From Parasponia andersonii (lineage: Eukaryota; Streptophyta; Magnoliopsida; Rosales; Cannabaceae), in the NCBI GenBank assembly GCA_002914805.1, contig JXTB01000340.1, positions 335,189 through 399,188 on the forward strand: a stretch of 64,000 nt of DNA. The letters run 5' to 3'. A program made the position numbers and the translations under genes. The notes beneath the pieces are model-generated. The model had not been told where the DNA came from and searched no databases. It saw nothing but the letters and a program-made list of their open reading frames with translations. Each line of letters begins with the position of its first letter. The stretch's first letter is position 1. Below are positions 48,251 to 59,525 of this stretch, piece by piece.

Positions 48251-49831
48251 TCAATGGTTCAGAGTAGAAAGACCATTCTCAGTGGGGCCCGTTTTCTTGA
48301 GCTCCTCTTCAGCCACAACAACCTCTGACATGTTGACCGCTTTGTTTTTTCTGTCTGCCATCAGTCGTTGGGTGGACTTGTAGTAAGTGGCGTACAGAAT
48401 CAGCTGGGCCAGCCCAAATAAAGTTCCAAGCCCATTAGGTATCTGAGACCAAACATATAGGCCCATTTAACAACAAAAAGGAGAGCGCGAAAGAAGCTTA
48501 ATATAATCAAACTTATATATATGTATATATGCATGAGTTTGAGAGTGAGAGAGAGAATATTTAATTACAGTGATAAAAGGGTCAAAACGGATGAGAGCAT
48601 AAGTAGTCCAAGTAACGCCATTCACAAAGGAAGTAAATGATAAGAAGAATGGCATAAATTCCACACTTTTGGTTGTAATTACCAATTTCTGTACCATAGA
48701 GAAAAAAGTGAGAATTATTAATTAGAAAATGTATAATGATTATAGTGAGAAATATTATAAGACTTAATGACTAACCATGACTGCCAATGGAGCAGCGTAC
48801 ATCATGATGTTAAAGAGGATACAAATAGTGCCAACTATGGTGGACCGTTTTCTATGAGAATGGGCCAAAGTCAAAGTCAAAAGGGTGAGAAGGGAAATGA
48901 AAATAAGCTCAACAAGCACTATAAGAAGGACTCTAATCCTCTTTTTCTTGTCTGAGAAGACCAAGAAGATGATTATGTAGGCACACTCGATCACGATACC
49001 GGAACCATTAATCGTTACGACCAAAATGCTGCCAGGGTGGATCATAGGGAGGCCATAAAGGGTCCAAACCAGGCAGTTGACAAGGGTGGCAAGGTATGGT
49101 ACTGCCGAGTATTGCTCCACCGACTTCTTCTTCCATATTTGAACAAAAGTTGGCCTGAAAAAAATTACTCAAATAGAATAATAATTGTTGGTAAGACTCA
49201 AATCCCACTTTTAATAGTACAATATCAAAATAACTTTATTTATGTTACACAAGTGGATATAGCAATAATATATATACATATGCCACGAATATTAAATATA
49301 TACAAATATATCTTTAGTGGTGCTCATAGGCAATACTCTTTTATGACTCCAAGGAAACTAAATGTGTGTACTAAATTAATTTCGACTATTAATTTGTTTT
49401 TCTTAATTAGGTAATTAACAAAATAATTTTCATAATTTTCTGCGCAAAATGTATGCCACTATTTTTATTATATTTTTCATTTCGTAAGAATTTGCATGCG
49501 AAAATTAATATTTCTACCATTGATCTTGAAGGAAGAAATTAGATAGGAAGAAATTAGATAAGCTTACACTGGTGACAAGAACAAGAAGAGAGAAATAATA
49601 TTTCCTGAAAAAAAACAAACAAGATAAAACAACCCCAAGTCAGTTTTTGAGTTATATATATATACATATATCTGAAAATTAAACTTGTAGGGAAAAGTAG
49701 TACGAAATCTAGCTTACTGAAAAGAGAAGAATAATTATGATTAAAAATAATAAAATAAATGTTGAGTACTAGTAGTACTACTACTAACCTATGATACCAA
49801 CTACGAATCGAATAGCATCGGGAGAAGCCAT
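48251..49831 (-). CDS. SWEET: SWEET sugar transporter, clade II (SWEET4/5/7-like)
   Basis: Five exons on the minus strand: 49831-49789, 49604-49568, 49154-48776, 48688-48569 and 48442-48251, all with GT-AG introns and matching phases. They give 256 aa starting [15 protein letters not shown] and ending LSTLNH. Two MtN3/saliva triple-helix bundles (about 8-95 and 130-215) make the expected seven membrane helices. Conserved transport-path features are visible: prolines in [20 protein letters not shown] and FMPFFL, and the paired substrate-binding asparagines in TINGSG (N76) and IPNGLG (N196). SWEETs are uniporters that move sugars down their gradient; clade II members mostly carry hexoses. The sequence [18 protein letters not shown] is close to Arabidopsis SWEET5-type proteins. 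One intron usual in the family is missing from exon 3. It appears intact, unlike the pseudogene copies at 26-29 kb. Confidence 0.95.
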
Positions 49832-49948
49832 GGTTGGGATTTTAAGCAATTGAAGATCGATATAGTTGAGAGAAATTTAAGGAGAGAGAGTAAGTGGTCG
49901 AGTTGTCAAGATGACTAGAGGAAGCTGAATGAGGAGGAGTTATGAGAC

Positions 49949-49951
<3 letters not shown>

Positions 49952-49985
<34 letters not shown>
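49952..49985 (-). repeat. (CT)n tract in the SWEET 5' leader
   Basis: A run of about 17 GA dinucleotides on the plus strand (CT on the coding strand), about 120 bases upstream of the SWEET start codon and downstream of the likely TATA box. It is probably in the 5' UTR and a candidate for length polymorphism or for binding of GAGA-motif proteins. Confidence 0.85.
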
Positions 49986-49987
<2 letters not shown>

Positions 49988-50048
49988 TGAAGTGATTATT
50001 ATGTGTTGACAGGCAGAAGTAGTAGTAGTTGGGTGAAGATGTGTCTTA

Positions 50049-50056
50049 TTATATAG
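50049..50056 (-). promoter_or_regulatory. Candidate TATA box of the SWEET gene
   Basis: CTATATAA on the minus strand, about 220 bases upstream of the ATG, which would place transcription start near 50020. It is the best-placed TATA-like motif, but untested. Confidence 0.5.
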
Positions 50057-50181
50057 AAGTATAGAATTTTGGTAGTTTGGCTTGTATCCGAAACTGGCTA
50101 GGACACTTGCATGACATGTATTGGGCTTGTCCAACTTGTAGCAACACATGGAAAATGGAAAAGAGTGCCTCAAATGAAAGG

Positions 50182-50183
<2 letters not shown>

Positions 50184-50221
<38 letters not shown>
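50184..50221. repeat. (GA)n microsatellite upstream of SWEET
   Basis: About 19 uninterrupted GA dinucleotides, about 130 bases upstream of the candidate TATA box. With the tract at 49952 it frames the SWEET core promoter. Confidence 0.95.
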
Positions 50222-50222
<1 letters not shown>

Positions 50223-50239
50223 CACTGCCCTCAAGATTC

Positions 50240-51647
50240 TGAGAACCCCTAGCGTTACAGGGTTTCAGAATATGGCTGATTTCTCTTCAGTGGGTTTTGG
50301 TTTTCCCTGTCCAATCACTCCCACTAAATTCAAATCTAGGTTATCTAAATCAAAGTAAGGACAATTTTGTCATTTGATAATTCTGAGTGATTTTCTGGTT
50401 CGGGGCTTTTGTTGTAAGGAACATTTACAGAATTTCCTAACTTGTGACTTTTGTTGTAAGAAACACATGTACGAGGTTAAAATCAGGATCAAATAGTATG
50501 TAATTAAAGTTGACAAAATTTGATGAAAAAATTAAGATATTTAAAAGTTCATTATTTCATGTATGTAGAGTAATCTTTGTGTCATAAAATTTTCCTCTTT
50601 CTAATTGGTAATTAATGATGGGAAAATTGGTACAACTTTTGGTCGATTGAAACAAAAAACAAGAAAGAAAATAAAGTGCCCTTTTAGGAATAGTCAACAT
50701 AAAATGCCAAATTTCACTTCTAATTGCATATAGAAAAAGATGCTAAGCTAGAGAGTAATGTCCACGTACATCTATTATAGACAGAAAGATATTGAACCAA
50801 AACTCAAACAAAAAATAAATAGCTGCTAATATACTTGCCTACTAAATCTCTAAATATAAAATGTTGTGTCGAGCGATATGATTATAAGCCGTCGGATGCA
50901 AAATATTGTAATTATCATGATTTTAGACAGGTGGTTCATGGTTAAACCATGAGTACGTCATGCATATGATGTTGCGTATCAGTCCAAATTACAATATCCC
51001 CGTTTTTTTTTTTTTTTTTTTAATCTGGAATACAGAAACTTACAGGTTAATTATAACTTAAAGAGCAATAAAAAGAAAAATGCATGAGACCATTTCTTTT
51101 TTTTTTTTTTTAAAAAAAAAAACGACTTGTCGTTTTCTGAGGCAGAATTCTTTTTGTTTCTTTAAATAATTGGTGGATGAATGGGTTTTTTCTATTTAGA
51201 CGAGTGAAAAAGTGAATCAGATTTTCAATAAGTAGGAATATATATTCGAGTCAATACATCCCACTAGCTTGAAAAGACTCCAAAACAAGTTAAATATTAT
51301 AAGAACATTCTTTATGGTTGAAAATATATTATTATATGTGGGAGAGGATTATTATGAGGTCCCTCAATTGAGAGATTAATTAATAAGCAAATAGAACATG
51401 TTTACCGTGTGACTATTAATGGGAGAGCTATTATTGGCTTCTGTGTAATCCATTAAAGCTACAAAGATGTATATATAGGTCTCTATATATGTCTATAAGG
51501 GAATGATATTTTACCTGTAATTTCTTTACTTTTTTATCGAATGCGATTCTGTCTCTCAAATCATTTTATCAGATGCAGTTGCAACGTGGTACAAAAGTAC
51601 TTCCGTCGGCATATTAATATGCTATTTTTATTATTAATTAATTATAT
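50240..51647. other. Intergenic, no gene supported
   Basis: AT-rich with long poly-T (51005-51022) and T/A (51098-51122) runs, and a small inverted repeat (GTTCATGGTTAAACCATGAG) near 50935. A short frame at 50271-50358 (MADFSSVGFGFPCPITPTKF...) looks a little like a transit peptide but stops at once and is not recognised. Confidence 0.55.
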
Positions 51648-51652
51648 GGTAT

Positions 51653-52545
51653 TGTGGGACCGTTCCCAAGTCATATGCTACGTGGATGGCCGAACGGGTG
51701 AACAGGTCGCAAGAGGGGTCCACCATCCGCCAAGTGTCGAGAGTGATTAGTTAAAAGTTACGCGGGTCACACGTGATTTCACATTCGGCCATTGGGCCGT
51801 CCGGAGTTAGGACCGAGCCCATCACAGACCCTGGACAGTCTTGACCTAGTCCGACCCTTACCTCGACAGTTAGGGGGTCGGAAGCCCCAATAGTCTTCTA
51901 CCTGAATATAATGACCCTTACCTCGATAGTTGGGAGGGGGGTTGGAAGCCCCAAGGGTCTTCCACCTGAATACAATGGAAAGCAACTCACGATTCCAGAC
52001 CCAGACAGAGCATTTAATGCAATCCTGGGTAGACGTGCGCAAGGGGCAAGTCGTCATGACAGAACGGCGATTTACCTAAATCTCATCCCTGACAGATTCA
52101 AGCCGTAGGAGGCGGCGGAAATCAGGCTACGGCGATACAGAGATCACAGAAATCTCGGCCCGTGACTTCTGAAAAAGACTTTGAGGAGAAAGGTACTCAG
52201 TCCTGAGATTGAGACCCGTATGGTTCACAATCTCAGGACTATACATACATGAGCCATGCATTTCCGAGAGGGGCATGTATACTTATAAAAAGAAGTATAT
52301 AAAAAGAGTTTATAAGACAGAAACAAAGATATATACTCATAAAAAAACTAATTCCTTGCTACCCAGTATCAAAGACAAACCACTGACTTAAGCATCAGAG
52401 AGTCTTTGCAGGTGGCCATCCTTGGTTCTCCGACCCTGCTTGGAGTTCAGAGTACTTTGGGATAGCGAGGACACATGGACAGTTGGAGAATACAGCATCA
52501 GCGGTCCAAAGACACGTGGACGGCTAGTGAGAAACCGCTCCAACA
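51653..52545 (+). repeat. Gypsy 5' LTR
   Basis: 893 bp from TGTGGGACCG to CCAACA. It is related to the LTR at 9257-10049. It contains an internal direct duplication of about 60 bp (51855-51910 and 51912-51975, each with TTACCTCGA-AGTT.GG-GG-GGAAGCCCCAA). The 5-bp left flank is GGTAT; the right flank is outside the window. Confidence 0.9.
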
Positions 52546-52546
52546 G

Positions 52547-52563
52547 TTTGGCACCGTTTGTGG
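52547..52563 (+). other. Gypsy primer-binding site
   Basis: TTTGGCACCGTTTGTGGG follows the LTR end, matching the TGGCGCCGT-type site of plant Gypsy elements with one A for G change. Confidence 0.8.
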
Positions 52564-52657
52564 GCAATGAGGTTGAGCGTAAGAGAAAGAGTAGGAGACT
52601 CACGACTGCGCTCTCCCCGAACGAAAAGCCATACAACGTCTGATAGCACCCTCAAGA

Positions 52658-54050
52658 ATGACAACCAGGAGCACACGTCCCGACGCCGAAGGGAGCTCCC
52701 GAGAAGCACGACCAGATCTGGAGCAGAAACTGGATCAGATGCTTGCCGCCCTGGCGGAAGCAAACCGAAAGGCAGAGATGTCCCACGAGGCCATCCTAGG
52801 TTTAAGAGACGAGGTCGCAGAGATACGCAGAGATAACGCTCACCTCGAAGGGTTACTGGCGAGTGAAGATAGGACCCAGCAGAGGGAAGATTTCGACGAA
52901 GAAGTCCAACCAGAATTCGAAAGGCAACCGCGAGAAAAAGTTCCCGCCCCATCCGGGTCGCGGATGCAGGGGGCACGATAGAGCCAGCCAAGACCCTTTC
53001 AAACCAGGGGGGCAACGGGCAGGAGACGCCATGGAAGCCCAGGAGGTACACCCCCCAATTGGAAGCAAGAGATGATGGCAGAGTTGGGTAAGAGACTCGG
53101 GGCCCATCACAGCCAGACCCCCGATGATCTGGCAGAACAAACTGTGCGAGGGATCAACCGGACGGCCTTCGCCGACTGGATCCAGATGGAACCCAGACCG
53201 AGGGACTTCACGACCCCGACCTTCAGGCTGTTCGAGGGGAAAACTGACCGCCTCGACCACATATACCACTTTCAGCAGAAGATGGCCTTAGAAACCAGGG
53301 ACGAGGCCGTGACCTGTAAAGTCTTCTCTATGACCCTGGCGGGACCAGCCCTGCTATGGTTCAGACAGCTCCTGGAAAAGTCTATAAACGGGTTCGAAGA
53401 CTTCTGCAAACTTTTCCTAAAGCAGTACGCAGATGTCCAGAGACAACAAAAAACCATGCGAGACCTAGACCATTTGGAGCAGGCCACAGATGAGTCCCCG
53501 CGAGAGTACCTCTCGCATTTTCTCGAGGTAATGTCACTGGTCCATAACGCTGACTCGGTCCAAGCCGCAGGCTTATTCGTCAGGAGCCTACAACCAGGAT
53601 CAATGCTATCGGACCACCTCATTTTGAATTTTTTGTATGATATGGCGGATGTCCAGGCAAAGTCGGAAAGGGGTATTCAGAGTATTGGAAAGCCACCAGA
53701 AGGCGCCCAAGAACTCTGCCGTGATAACAACGATGCCGGTACAAACCCCAACCCCATAAGGGGTGATGAGGCCCTCACCAAGCTAAGGGCCAGCTCCAAA
53801 GTAGGAAGCCGCCGTCCCGAACAGTCAGGAGGGTAGCAAGAGGAGGAAGACATCTCGTGACCCTCTACTGAAGTATGAGCTCAACACACCGATCGACGTG
53901 ATCTACCTCCAAAATAAGGACAGGGGTATTTTCAAAGACCCACCCAAAGCTGGCGTCCCTGAGCATATGAAGAATAGGAATAGGTATTGCCAGTTCCACA
54001 AAGACTTCGGGTACGAAACCGTCCACTGCCGCAACCTTTACGCTTAGGTC
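52658..54050 (+). pseudogene. Gypsy gag
   Basis: Begins MTTRSTRPDAEGSSREARPD, followed by a predicted coiled coil (LEQKLDQMLAALAEA...). After a stop at 52979 it continues in other frames as the retrotransposon gag core (PTFRLFEGKTDRLDHIYHFQ...MTLAGPALLWFRQLL...ESPREYLSHFLEVM, about 53190-53590). A zinc-knuckle-like YCQFHKDFGYETVHCRNL follows near 53985-54040. At least three frame breaks or stops show that it is not functional. Gag would form the retrotransposon particle. Confidence 0.88.
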
Positions 54051-54719
54051 ATGATGGCGATCCACGCCGACAGGTTGAAACAGTACGTGAAAACCAGCGG
54101 AACCCAGCCGCTGGAAGACGTCACCAGGCCTGAGAAAGGGAAGCAGACCCAAGCCTCTGGATCAAGAGAGCAGATCCTGAGGATAGTGCCGACCATCGTG
54201 GGCAGGCCAGACCCGACCCAGGATCAAGAGGAAAAAGAAAGATGCCTCAAAAGAGCTGAGGGTAGGGTGAAGCGCTTGAGGGGGATGGGCCATTCCGTCA
54301 ACCATTTGATGTCGGGAGAAAGACACACCTCCGCCGCCTCCATCGTTTTCACCCAGCAAAATTTAACTACGGTGCGCCAGCCTCACGACGACCCCTTGGT
54401 GATTAAACTGCAGATCAGCTCCGCATTGGTCAGAAGGGTCCTGGTCGATGGTGGAAGCAGCGTTGATATCCTATTCCTCAGCACATTCGAGAATATGGGT
54501 CTAGATCGAAGCGCGCTCAGGCTGACTTATCAGCCGCTGTTCGCTTTCGACAGCACGAAGGTCTGCCTTTTGGGCATTGTGACCCTGAATGTCTGCACTG
54601 CTGAGAGATGCTTGGATGTGGATTTCATCGTCATTGACTGCCAGTCCTCCTTCAACGTCATCATGGGAAGGGGATGGATCCACTCCATGGGGTCGCTTCC
54701 ACCCTCCACCAGGTCTTAA
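54051..54719 (+). pseudogene. Gypsy aspartic protease region
   Basis: A 222-codon open stretch carries the Tat-type linker HRL/MGHSVNHLMSGERHTSAASI and the protease core VLVDGGSSVDILFLSTFENM, with the aspartate and DGGSS flap motif usual in this lineage, then DFIVIDCQSSFNVIMGRGW. It ends at a stop near the expected protease-RT boundary. The protease would process the gag-pol polyprotein. Confidence 0.85.
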
Positions 54720-55079
54720 GATGTCTATCAAAGAATGGTACCTATATGATAGACATCAAGGGAGACTAGGCCTCTGCAAGGAAATGCTTTTCAACTGCCT
54801 TGAGGGGAGCCGAAGCGAGTGCAAGCGCCGCGACCAGGGACAGATAGCAATCAAAGGACAGCCTACCAGCGTACATAAAGCAAATCGAAGAGGAGTCTGA
54901 CAGTTCAGAATCCATGATCGAGGAGCTGGTAGCGGTCCCTTTGAAAGAGGAAGAACCGGCGAAGGTGATTCTAATCGGGGCCTTATTACCCGAGGAGTAA
55001 AAGAACGAGATGTTGGGATTCCTGAAGCGGAACGAGGACGTCTTCACTCCATGATGACATGTCCGGGATAGACCCCGCA

Positions 55080-56432
55080 CACTCCTGTCACCGGCTGAAC
55101 ATAGATCCCCATTTCCCTTCAGTTAGGCAGAAACCCAGAAGGTTTGCACCAGAGAAAAATAGGGCGATCAACAAGGAGGTAAAAAAGCTGTTAGAGAACG
55201 GTCTGATCAGGGAATGCGTATACCCACGTTAGGTCTCCAAATCGTTAGTGGTGAAAAAGAAAAACGGCGACGACCGTATTTGCATAAACTTCACCAACCT
55301 GAACAAGGCCTACCCAAAGGATAGCTTCCATCTACTAAGAATCGACCAAATGGTAGATGCGACGGTGGGATTCAACAGAATGAGCTTTCTGGATGCCTAC
55401 TCCGGATACAACCAGATCCCCCTGTAAGCGGAAGACCAGATCCACATGGCTTTTATCACGGAACATGGTCTTTACTGCTACAGGCGTATGCCATTTGGCC
55501 TGAAGAACGCGGGGGCAACCTACCAAAGGTTCATGAATAAAATGTTCGCCAGGCTGCTAGGGAAGACTATGGAGGTCTACATCGACAATATGGTTGTGAA
55601 GAGCAAGGAAGATTCAGACCATCTGAGGCACCTAGACGAATGTTTTTAGATTCTGAGGCAGCATCAGATGCATCTGAATCCCAAGAAATGTGCGTTTGTG
55701 GTCTCCTCTGGGCAATTCCTAGGGCATATCGTGAGCCGGAGGGGTATTGAGGCAAACTCGACCTAGCTGACCTAGATCCCGAATGTGCAGAGACCCTCGT
55801 CTATTCGGGAGGTCCAATGCCTGGTCGGGAAGATAGCCACTCTCAGCCGATTCGTCTCCAAGATGTCCGACCGATGCAAGCCTTTCTTCCAATGCTTGAA
55901 GAAAAGCTCTACTGTCATCTGGGGGGAGGAACAGGACAGGGCACTGGCAAACCTCAAGCTGTATCTGAGTCACCCACCTATCCTGGCTTCCCCGACAGAG
56001 GAAGAGCATTTGTATGCCTATTTAGCAGTGTCCGAGGTAGCGGTCAGTGCTGTACTGTTCATCGAGGAAGACGGCAAACAGATTCTGGTATTTTATATAA
56101 GCCGCATGCTCCTGGATGCCGAAACCTGATACAGCGTAGTAGAAAAGCTGGTCCTCGCTCTGGTCAACGCTAAAAAGAAACTCCGGCAGTATTTTAAGGC
56201 ATACTTGGTCACCGTGTATACGGATTTCCCCATCTGTCAAATCTTGGCCAAACCAGACCTGTCGGGACGACTGACCAAATGGGCCATCGAGCTGGGAATA
56301 TACGATATCGAGTATCGGCCTCGAGCGGCGAAGAAAGGGCAGGTCATGGCAGATTTTCTAGTAGAAATTGAATCTTTCGGCGAGCAGCATGACTCGTGTC
56401 AGATGTCTCAACTTCACCCCCCTTCAGCCTAG
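55080..56432 (+). pseudogene. Gypsy reverse transcriptase and first RNase H
   Basis: The core motifs SLVVKKKNGDDRICINFTNL, KDSFHLLRIDQMVDATVG, MSFLDAYSGYNQIPL and YCYRRMPFGLKNAGATYQRF are clear. The catalytic box reads YIDNMVVKS instead of YIDD, a change of the second aspartate. After RT, a Gypsy RNase H segment follows (QDRALANLKLYLSHPPILAS...VSAVLFIEEDGKQILVFYIS...LRQYFKAYLVTVYTDFPI). In-frame stops occur at several places (PL*AEDQ, CF*ILRQ, ET*YSV). The region from 55852 is duplicated at 56817. Confidence 0.9.
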
Positions 56433-56815
56433 ACGCTCTACACAGACGGATCCACGAATGCCTCAGGGTCAGGTATCGGGATAGTCTTATAGACCCTAAC
56501 AGGTCTCAGAGTTGAGAAAGCATTGAGGCTCGGCTTCCAGGCGACTAACAATGAGGCGGAGTACGAGGCACTGCTGGAAGGCCTTGAGCTGGCACTGCAC
56601 TTCGGAGTGGAGGACATCGCCGTGAAGACCGACTCGCAGTTGATCGCGGGTCAGGTCAGAGGAGACTTCGAAGTAAAAGAACCGAGGTTGCACAGGTACT
56701 TCTCCAAGGTAATAGGGGCAAAAACTCGCTTTGGTAATTTTGATATCGAACTGATCCCAAGGGAGATGAATCAGAGGGCCGACGAGCTAGCTAAGAGTGC
56801 GTCGATCGGGGGTAC
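55852..56815 (+). repeat. 964-bp direct repeat, copy 1
   Basis: From TCGTCTCCAAGATG to TCGGGGGTAC, covering the end of RT, the first RNase H and most of the second. It is nearly identical to 56817-57780; one difference was seen by eye (G in GACTTCGAAGT near 56668 versus A near 57633). The two copies are separated only by an N. Confidence 0.97.
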
Positions 56816-56816
56816 N

Positions 56817-57780
56817 TCGTCTCCAAGATGTCCGACCGATGCAAGCCTTTCTTCCAATGCTTGAAGAAAAGCTCTACTGTCATCTGGGGGGAGGAACAGG
56901 ACAGGGCACTGGCAAACCTCAAGCTGTATCTGAGTCACCCACCTATCCTGGCTTCCCCGACAGAGGAAGAGCATTTGTATGCCTATTTAGCAGTGTCCGA
57001 GGTAGCGGTCAGTGCTGTACTGTTCATCGAGGAAGACGGCAAACAGATTCTGGTATTTTATATAAGCCGCATGCTCCTGGATGCCGAAACCTGATACAGC
57101 GTAGTAGAAAAGCTGGTCCTCGCTCTGGTCAACGCTAAAAAGAAACTCCGGCAGTATTTTAAGGCATACTTGGTCACCGTGTATACGGATTTCCCCATCT
57201 GTCAAATCTTGGCCAAACCAGACCTGTCGGGACGACTGACCAAATGGGCCATCGAGCTGGGAATATACGATATCGAGTATCGGCCTCGAGCGGCGAAGAA
57301 AGGGCAGGTCATGGCAGATTTTCTAGTAGAAATTGAATCTTTCGGCGAGCAGCATGACTCGTGTCAGATGTCTCAACTTCACCCCCCTTCAGCCTAGACG
57401 CTCTACACAGACGGATCCACGAATGCCTCAGGGTCAGGTATCGGGATAGTCTTATAGACCCTAACAGGTCTCAGAGTTGAGAAAGCATTGAGGCTCGGCT
57501 TCCAGGCGACTAACAATGAGGCGGAGTACGAGGCACTGCTGGAAGGCCTTGAGCTGGCACTGCACTTCGGAGTGGAGGACATCGCCGTGAAGACCGACTC
57601 GCAGTTGATCGCGGGTCAGGTCAGAGGAGACTTCAAAGTAAAAGAACCGAGGTTGCACAGGTACTTCTCCAAGGTAATAGGGGCAAAAACTCGCTTTGGT
57701 AATTTTGATATCGAACTGATCCCAAGGGAGATGAATCAGAGGGCCGACGAGCTAGCTAAGAGTGCGTCGATCGGGGGTAC
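56817..57780 (+). repeat. 964-bp direct repeat, copy 2
   Basis: Second copy, offset by 965 from copy 1, including the same inherited stops (ACC TGA TAC). It continues seamlessly into the integrase region at 57781. Probably an assembly artefact rather than a biological duplication, as explained in the findings. Confidence 0.97.
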
Positions 57781-59107
57781 CGCCAGAAGCATAGAAGTTC
57801 TCTTAGAAGGCGGGAGCATGGAGGAACCCCCGCAGACCCTTGCGCACCATGTGTTCGCAACCGGAGCTGCTGACGAAGGGTGGATGAAACCCATCACACA
57901 GTATTTTACGTTGGGGAACCTACTCGCAGACCCCCGGGAAGCAAGGTCAGTCAGATTGAAGGCTGCCAGGTACTCAATGATGGGTGAACAGTTATACAGG
58001 AGATCGACAATAGGTTCGATGCTACGCTGCATAGGTCACGTCGAAGCGCAAAAACTGATGGAGGAAATCCACGAGGGAGTATGTGACAACCACTCTGGCG
58101 GACGTAGCATCGCCCACAAGGCTCTAACGGCCGGATACTTTTTGCCATACATGATGACAGAGGCAGCCAGATTCGTTAAAAAATGTGATAAATACCAGAG
58201 GTTCACCCCGATGAAATGTCAGCCCGCAGAGATACTTCATTCGAACATAACCCCTTGGCCGTTTGCCAAATGGGGTCTGGATAACGTCGGAAAGCTCCCC
58301 AGAAGTCCAGGAGGAAAGAGATACGTCCTACTGGCCACGGACTACTTCACCAAATGGGTAGAGGCCAAAGCCTACACAACAGTTAATAAGGCAGACACGA
58401 TTAACTTTATCTGGAAGAACATAATCTGTCGATTCGGGATCCTGAAAGAGATACACGCCGATCATGGCATGCAGTTCCAAAATGCTAAGCTCAGGGAGTT
58501 GTGCGAGCTGTATGATATAAGGCTCAGTTTCTCTTCCGTGAACTACCCTCAGGGGAACGGCCAAGCAGGGATGACGAACAAAGCCATATTCTGCAACATC
58601 AAAAAGAACTTGCAGGAGGCTAAAGACAAGTGGTTAGAAGAACTGCCGGCCGTTGTGTGGGCCCATCGAACTATAGAGCGGAGGTCTACTGGGAGAACGC
58701 CATTCACCATGGTCTACGGATAAGAGGCTGTGATCCCGACCGAGGTCGGCCTCCCGACCATCCGCTCCGAAGTGGTAAAAGATGCCCCCTTTAAACGAGC
58801 GTCAGTTAAGCCACAACATAGACCTCCTGGAAGAAATGAGAAACATGGCCCTGGTTCACTTGGCTTCATACCACCAGCAGGCTAGGTCCTACTACATGAA
58901 AAAGGTTAGTGCCTGACGATTTAATGCCGGGGATTGGGTCCTGAAAGCTAGAACGGGGAATTCCTCGAAACTGGACTCTAATTGGATCGGACCCTTGAGG
59001 TGATTAAAGTGCTCGACAATGGTGCGTATGTCCTGAAAGAACTCAAGACGGGGAAAAATGTGCCAAACACGTGGAACACTCAGCATTTGAAAAAGTATCA
59101 CGTGTAA
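57404..59107 (+). pseudogene. Gypsy second RNase H and integrase
   Basis: A second, archaeal-like RNase H opens with TLYTDGSTNASGSG (its W is now a stop), then TNNEAEYEALLEGLELALHF and DSQLIAGQVRGDF. The integrase follows: zinc-binding HEGVCDNHSGGRSIAHKA...CDKYQRF, the core WGLDNVGKLPRSPGGKRYVL (D), HADHGMQFQNAKLRELC (D) and GNGQAGMTNKAIF, where the third catalytic residue is G instead of E. It continues past a stop at 58721-58723 through PTEVGLPTIRSEV to a final stop near 59107. A dual RNase H is a mark of Tat/Ogre elements. Confidence 0.9.
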
Positions 59108-59214
59108 GGCACATACATATGATGTAAGACCATGTAAATGCCTATGTTGTTGAAAAGCCTAAATCTTAAACAGGTCAAGTTCTTCTCTTTTCGCATAGAC
59201 TTATCTTTGGGTTT

Positions 59215-59525
59215 GCTATGGAAAAAGGGGTCTGCACACTATTCATGCGTGAGACCCATATGAACATTTATAGTATTAGAAAACTTAATTCCGAAACAGG
59301 TTAGGTCTTCTGCCACAAGGAAAAGGGTCTGCTCATAGTGGCAGACCCGATGTTACAGTTTGCGCAGGTGAAAGATCACACCAGGCTGCTACGGAAGAGG
59401 GTCTGCCCACAGCGGCAGACCCAATGTTTTGTATGCGCAGGCTAAAAATAGTACCAGGTTGCCACGGAAAAGGGTCTTCCACAATTATGGACCATACTCA
59501 CTATTTGCGCAATCAATGATCGTAC
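59215..59525 (+). repeat. Minisatellite of about 73 bp downstream of Gypsy pol
   Basis: Three to four diverged units. Each starts near GGAAAAGGGTCTGC and contains GGCAGACCC-ATG and TTTGCGCAGG (starts near 59322, 59393 and 59466, with weaker copies upstream). It lies between pol and the 100-bp array. Confidence 0.8.

Noticed and set aside
50271..50358. Frame resembling a plastid transit peptide
   Set aside because: Ends after about 28 codons with no recognisable mature protein or clear splice donor.
52853..53269. Minus-strand open frame opposite gag
   Set aside because: Shadow of the GC-rich gag coding region; the plus strand has the recognisable retrotransposon gag core.
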